Shown here: positions 57,371-64,000 of the stretch, piece by piece
How the letters are laid out: the number at the start of each line of letters is the position of its first letter
Position numbering within the stretch: position 1 is the stretch's first letter
Source: Dioszegia crocea
Taxonomy: Eukaryota; Basidiomycota; Tremellomycetes; Tremellales; Bulleribasidiaceae
Assembly (NCBI GenBank): GCA_001600615.1
Contig: BCKK01000002.1
Coordinates: 898,809-962,808, forward strand
Length of the DNA stretch: 64,000 bases
Direction of reading: 5' to 3'
Program-made: the position numbers and the translations under genes
The notes under the pieces: generated by a model
What the model was told of the DNA's origin: nothing
The model's input: the letters and a program-made list of their open reading frames with translations, nothing else
Database searches by the model: none

Positions 57371-58940
57371 TCATTGGGCTGCAGGTGCATCGGAGGCAGG
57401 GGCATCGCCCATCAGATCACCAAGCGTGGGCTTGAAGAACATCGTCGTGATATACTGCTCTCGTCAGCCTGAGACAAAAGCCGAACTGACCTTTTTGCGA
57501 TATCTCGTCGTTGTCCCCACACCCAGCGTCCCATTCTTGATCGCGCTCGCAGTCAGATGGTTGAGGACGACGTGATTGGGCACCGCCAATATACTGTTAT
57601 CGTCCAGTCCCGCCGGCTGCGCCCCGCTGTTCATTTCTTCCATCTTCCGTCGGGGCTCAGCGTTGACGATGACTTTATCGAGGATTCGGGGTAGGGTAGG
57701 AGGTTGTGGGACAGCAGAAAGGTAAGGGACCGAATCGAGGAAGGCGTTGAAGGTGGCATCGTCGGTATGCGCAGGGAGTTCTTCAATGTATTGGTAGGCT
57801 ACGAGTGGGGCGGGAATAACATTCGTCCATTGACTGTCGTCCTCTGAAGGTCAGTAATGAGGTCACTGCGCGAACCCACCATCTTCCTGCTTAGCGACGA
57901 CCTTGGCATCCATCGCCCATTCCGCCTTAAGCTCCTCTTCCGTCTTTGCCGGCTCTACCTCTATCCAATTGACGAGTGTTCCGTCATCATCCGTTGCAGT
58001 TGGGATCTGCTTGGAGCAGCGCCAGCTATCGTCGACGATAAACTTCATCCTGTACTGTCCTGGTGGTAGACGGAGTATTGTGTGGAAGTCGTGTGTGCTA
58101 TACGTCAGCGATGTCTATAGGACCGACGTACCTCCGCTTGAGCTTAACTCTGCTTCTCCAGTTGTCCGCAAAGTTGCCAGTGACATACACGACCTTCCCA
58201 CCTCCAGACCACTGCACTGGCACATCAACCAGCCCATCATCCGCCACCACCCTTTTGGTTTCTGGCTCTCTGGGCGGGGTGGCTGTTGGTGCGGACGACG
58301 AAACCACCGCCACTTTAGGCTCGGTCCGCCTTGACGTCGAAGGGAAATACGGGTTGACTATTTCGCCCGCCGGTTTTGACGGTGAGGCCACCACATCCGC
58401 CACCGGTGCAGGAGCTTGCTTTGGCTCGACCACCTGCGCCATCTTGCTCATCGCGCCAAGAGAGTTTGCGCCTGCCAAAGGAGACGCGCGACCACCGAGG
58501 ACATGTTGCCATTTTCGTCCACCTGGCGAAGGGCCCGATGGAGATGGCTTGTTGGATGCGCTGGGTGTGAGGAGGTGATGGTGGTGGTTGGTTGTCGTTG
58601 CAGTCGTTGCTACGGGTGCAGCGGGGGTGAATGATAGTTTATTAAGGTCGGGTAATTCGAGGGATTTTCTTCGGCGGGGAGATCCACTAGTATTTCGGAC
58701 ATTACCAGATGGGGATGTAGGGTTGGATGATTGTGGTGAGATATGGGCAGGACGAGAGGGCATGGGCAGGCGGAGGTTTGGGTGACGGCCGGACGTGCCA
58801 GATGAGGCCGGTGCGGTGCTGGGGGTGGAGGAAGTGGGGTTAGTCGGTCCCGGACCTGGAGCGGCATTGGACGCGGTGTGGATATGTTGACTGGGGGGTT
58901 TCTGGGGGGACCCATTCTGATGCGAGGGCGTGTTCCCCAT
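57371..58940 (-). CDS. SNF1/AMPK kinase beta subunit (Sip/Gal83 type)
   Basis: Four exons (58940-58132, 58097-57880, 57843-57491, 57454-57371) encode 487 residues. The start MGNTPSHQ is a consensus N-myristoylation site. After a long Pro/Ser/Thr-rich region comes the glycogen-binding CBM48 domain (VPVQWSGGGKVVYVTGNFAD, LPPGQYRMKFIVDDSWRCS) at about residues 240-320. The C-terminal ASC domain (SILAVPNHVVLNHLTASAIK, then LGVGTTTRYRKKYITTMFFK) at about 400-487 binds the alpha and gamma subunits. Beta subunits set localisation and substrate choice of the kinase. The catalytic subunit gene is the immediate divergent neighbour. The stop follows a short last exon. Confidence 0.95.
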
Positions 58941-59196
58941 GATGCGTGAGAGTGTTGGATGAGGGGTAAGGGGCGAATGAGTGAGTGCGGAATGAGTTGA
59001 GTGGTGGATCGATATTTATTGCCTCTTGTAGTAGTTCTCCAAGCTGTGCCTGTCATACCTCGCCAACTTGCTCATTCGCCTGACCCTACATTGCATCTAT
59101 ACAGCCATCTCTAACAGATCAAGCCAGCCTATATCACTGGCATAGATCGCACCTCGGCCCAAAGCGACTTGCCCTTAGTCCAACTCGCCTTGCATC
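58941..59196. promoter_or_regulatory. bidirectional promoter of the SNF1 beta and alpha genes
   Basis: Only 256 bp separate the two start codons. Reading leftwards, a TATA-like aataaatat (59014-59022) lies about 75 nt upstream of the beta ATG. Reading rightwards, a ctatatc (59129-59135) lies about 65 nt upstream of the alpha ATG. The layout allows both subunits to be driven from one control region. Confidence 0.55.
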
Positions 59197-61647
<2,451 letters not shown>

Positions 61648-62124
61648 GGGAGGGGCAGGGGTAGGGTACGAGTGGTTTGTAAAGCGTGTCTGTGCCGAGT
61701 CATTTGTAGCATACAATAGAGTAAGAATAGGTGTGGGGTAATTGATTAGCGGGATTATTTTACCCCACAACTGCGGCCTAGTGATCGGTGCTAATAACAA
61801 TCCAACTGTAGTGACTGCCAGCCAAGCGACAACAGCACAGCATATCCATCTACCATCAATAAGAAACGATACACGACACGATAGCGCCACGTAGATACCC
61901 CCTCACAGCCACAGATACAGCTACCACACTCGGCCCCCGCAGCTGCATTGCCTTGAATTCCCTCCGACTGCAAGCTCCACTGGCCATTGGCCTCACCCTC
62001 AACTCGGACACCTCCTTTCACCATCTTGCATGATTCATATCCTACATACTCCATCTATCTATACATACCCCCATCTACACACCCTTGCGGGTGACAATTT
62101 ACGCCCCAATTGAGGCCAGCTACG
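61648..62124. promoter_or_regulatory. intergenic between SNF1 and VHS-domain gene
   Basis: This 477 bp holds the SNF1 3' region and the promoter of the next gene. A pyrimidine-rich run with ctatctatctatacata (62052-62068) lies about 60 nt upstream of the ATG at 62125. No gene is visible. Confidence 0.45.
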
Positions 62125-64000
62125 ATGAAGCGCCTCTTTCGGACCTCCAAACCAATCATCGACCCCCTCCCGCCCCCTACGCCACCGAATGAGTATGCCC
62201 CCCAGCAGCAGAACGGGGCTGCGCCAGTGAAGAAGTCGCAGTCTGCTCTCAAGCTTGAGGGGCTCGGACATGGCCATGCCAGTGGCGAAAGCGTAGGCGG
62301 CGGAAAGAACTGGTTTGGCGTATCATCTGCGCCTAGTGTTACGCCATTTCCAGTGGACGCGGGGCATGGTGGGGGTGGACATATGAGGAGGCTCAGCCGG
62401 AGAGAGAAGAAGGATAAGGGTGCTGCGCCGAGCATGCTCGAGATCCAGCAGATGCAACGACCGGCCACACAGCAAAAGCACGAGTCTTTACCCTATCCCC
62501 CAGCCAACCACCCGAGCAGATTCTACGAAGAATCACAACCGAACCTCACTTCGCCCGATAGCGGTTGGACAGCCCTCCCTCCGAATGCTCCTCACGCTCA
62601 GCAGCGATACGTCCACACCCCCAGTCCAGATTTGCTTGACTCGCGCAGCAATACACCGCCTCTTCCTATCCCATCTGCGCCGGGCTTGCAAGGTTCTGGG
62701 GGATCCGGACGGTCATCCTCGGTGTCGTCAGGGCAGCTGTATTTACCCCCGGGTGCTCGTCCACCAACCCCTCCCGCTGCTCTACGACCGGCCACTCCCA
62801 ATTTCGCCAGATCGCCCATGGCCAACTCCCAATCTAGTCTTCACTCGGAAGATCTGGGAGCGTCAGGCGTACGAAGCGGGAGGGATAGGGGGTACAGCTC
62901 CGCCTCATCGATGCGGGGAAGCGATGTTGAATCTAGTACGGGCCACGGTCTTGCCGTCCCGGGTCCCAAACCTCCAAAGATCATACCTACCCAACCTATC
63001 CGGTCCCCTCTGGCAAACTCGTATGCTGGTCCTCCGCCAAGTATCCCATCATTTCCTACACCTCAGCCACATCCTTTCCAGAACCCTCCAGGCGGGCCGA
63101 GGCCAAGCGCCTATTCTCCTATGGAGGACGAATCGCGTCAGCTGTCCATGCCGGTACCTCCGCAGCAGCAGGTGGTTTATGATGATCAGCCTCACGCGGG
63201 CAAGGATAAAGAAAAGAAGAAGTTCTGGGGGATGGACATGGGATGGACGGGGAAGAAGGACAAGGATGACAAGAAGACCAGAGAAAAGGACAGCGGCCAT
63301 CTTGGTGTGAAGGAGGGGGAAGGCGGAGGGCGAAGAAGCTTTGACTGGTCTCGCGCGCAAGAACATCAAGTCGGCCAGGCGGGTTATACCGTAACATCGG
63401 CTCCAAATGGACATGTCCAGGGGAACATGGGATCGGCAATGGTGATGGAAGACGAACAGCGAGGGCGGATGGCCGGACGAATGTTCTTCCGAGATCAGGA
63501 CAATAAGGATCCATCTTCAGCCAAGGATGTTTCCGCGGCTATTCGTGAGTTCAAATGAAAGCTGTGCTGATTGGCAGAAATGCTTTGCGCGAATCCTGAT
63601 CCATCATTGTCGGCAGTGTACGGCGTTTGTGATCGAATGAACCACTCGGACCAGGCGGAGAGTATCTGTAAAGACGCAGCGAGAGCGATTAGGAAGCAAT
63701 TCAAACACGGCAATGAGGGAGAGCGGCGGGCAGTGGCGGTGGTTTGGCTATTGATGATGCGGAATGTTCCGGCTGTCAGGGGTGAGTTTGGTCATCGATA
63801 GCTGCTGATCCTATAGTCCATGCCGCCAGCAAGAAAGTTATGGCCGCCCTGGAACCCATCCTACTCGCGCCACCGCAAAAGCCTGTAGTCAACCCCAACA
63901 CACATCGGACCATTACCGATATCCTCGCTGATCTGGCGTACAACTTTGGCGGAGAGAAGGGATGCGACCCATTGTTGGACCTGTGGAAGAAGGTCAAAAT
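62125..64000 (+). CDS. VHS-type domain protein, C-terminus cut by window edge
   Basis: Three exons are visible (62125-63544, 63578-63781, 63817 to the edge), with about 604 residues. The first ~470 residues are Pro/Ser/Gly-rich and disordered, starting MKRLFRTSKPIIDPLPPPTP, with a Lys-rich patch (DKEKKKFWGMDMGWTGKKDK). From exon 1's end a helical domain appears: DVSAAIQMLCANPDPSLSAV, YGVCDRMNHSDQAESICKDA, ARAIRKQFKHGNEGERRAVA and VVWLLMMRNVPAVRVHAASK. This is the pattern of VHS/ENTH-like domains used in endocytic sorting (it resembles fungal Lsb5-type proteins), although placing it at the C-terminal end is less usual. The function is inferred as endosomal or actin-patch related. The rest lies beyond the window. 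Confidence 0.7.

Overview
This window looks like nuclear DNA from a basidiomycete yeast, most likely a tremellomycete (Cryptococcus/Kwoniella-like). The evidence is that nearly every gene is split by many 40-60 nt GT-AG introns with CTNA(C/T) branch-like signals, genes are dense on both strands, and the recognisable products are housekeeping proteins of fungal type. I saw no bacterial, plasmid, transposon, tRNA, rRNA or CRISPR signal. Exon models were built by eye. For most genes I checked that the spliced length is a multiple of three and that the protein reads through known family motifs.

Layout, left part (1-40 kb): an unknown nuclear-looking protein (partial), an ANCHR-like abscission checkpoint protein, an Mrx11-like mitochondrial protein, a coilin-like protein, an RTA1-family membrane protein, a thioredoxin-PITH protein (TXNL1), an SDR oxidoreductase, a Crb2/53BP1/Rad9-type checkpoint mediator, an HDDC2-like nucleotidase, adenosine kinase, a phosphoglycerate-mutase-like phosphatase, the tiny RNA polymerase subunit RPABC4 (Rpc10), the GID E3 subunit Rmd5, a Dnf1-type P4-ATPase, nucleoporin Nup159/Nup214, carnitine acetyltransferase and a carbonyl-reductase-like SDR.

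Middle (40.2-51.2 kb): five paralogous minus-strand genes (called A-E here), interrupted once by the plus-strand THP3/LENG8 gene. All five share one architecture: an acidic/basic leader ending in a YRQPxC...W motif, a helical exon ending in a W-G/A-x-[VI]-like motif, a six-cysteine cluster split by an intron (CX2CX6C, 18-24 residues, then CX2CX6-7C), a disordered linker, a ~45-residue helical domain and a tiny last exon of 18-21 nt. The cysteine spacing resembles a Gal4-type Zn2Cys6 cluster with a stretched linker. D and E carry the helical domain twice. C has an in-frame TAG, and E has a missing splice acceptor plus a frame conflict. I do not recognise this family; it is the best candidate for something undescribed.

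Right part (51.8-64 kb): SARAF, Nop4/RBM28, mitochondrial ribosomal protein S12, and the beta and catalytic alpha subunits of the SNF1/AMPK kinase as a head-to-head pair with only 256 bp between their start codons, followed by a VHS-type domain protein cut by the window edge. Many genes are arranged as divergent pairs with short shared upstream regions.
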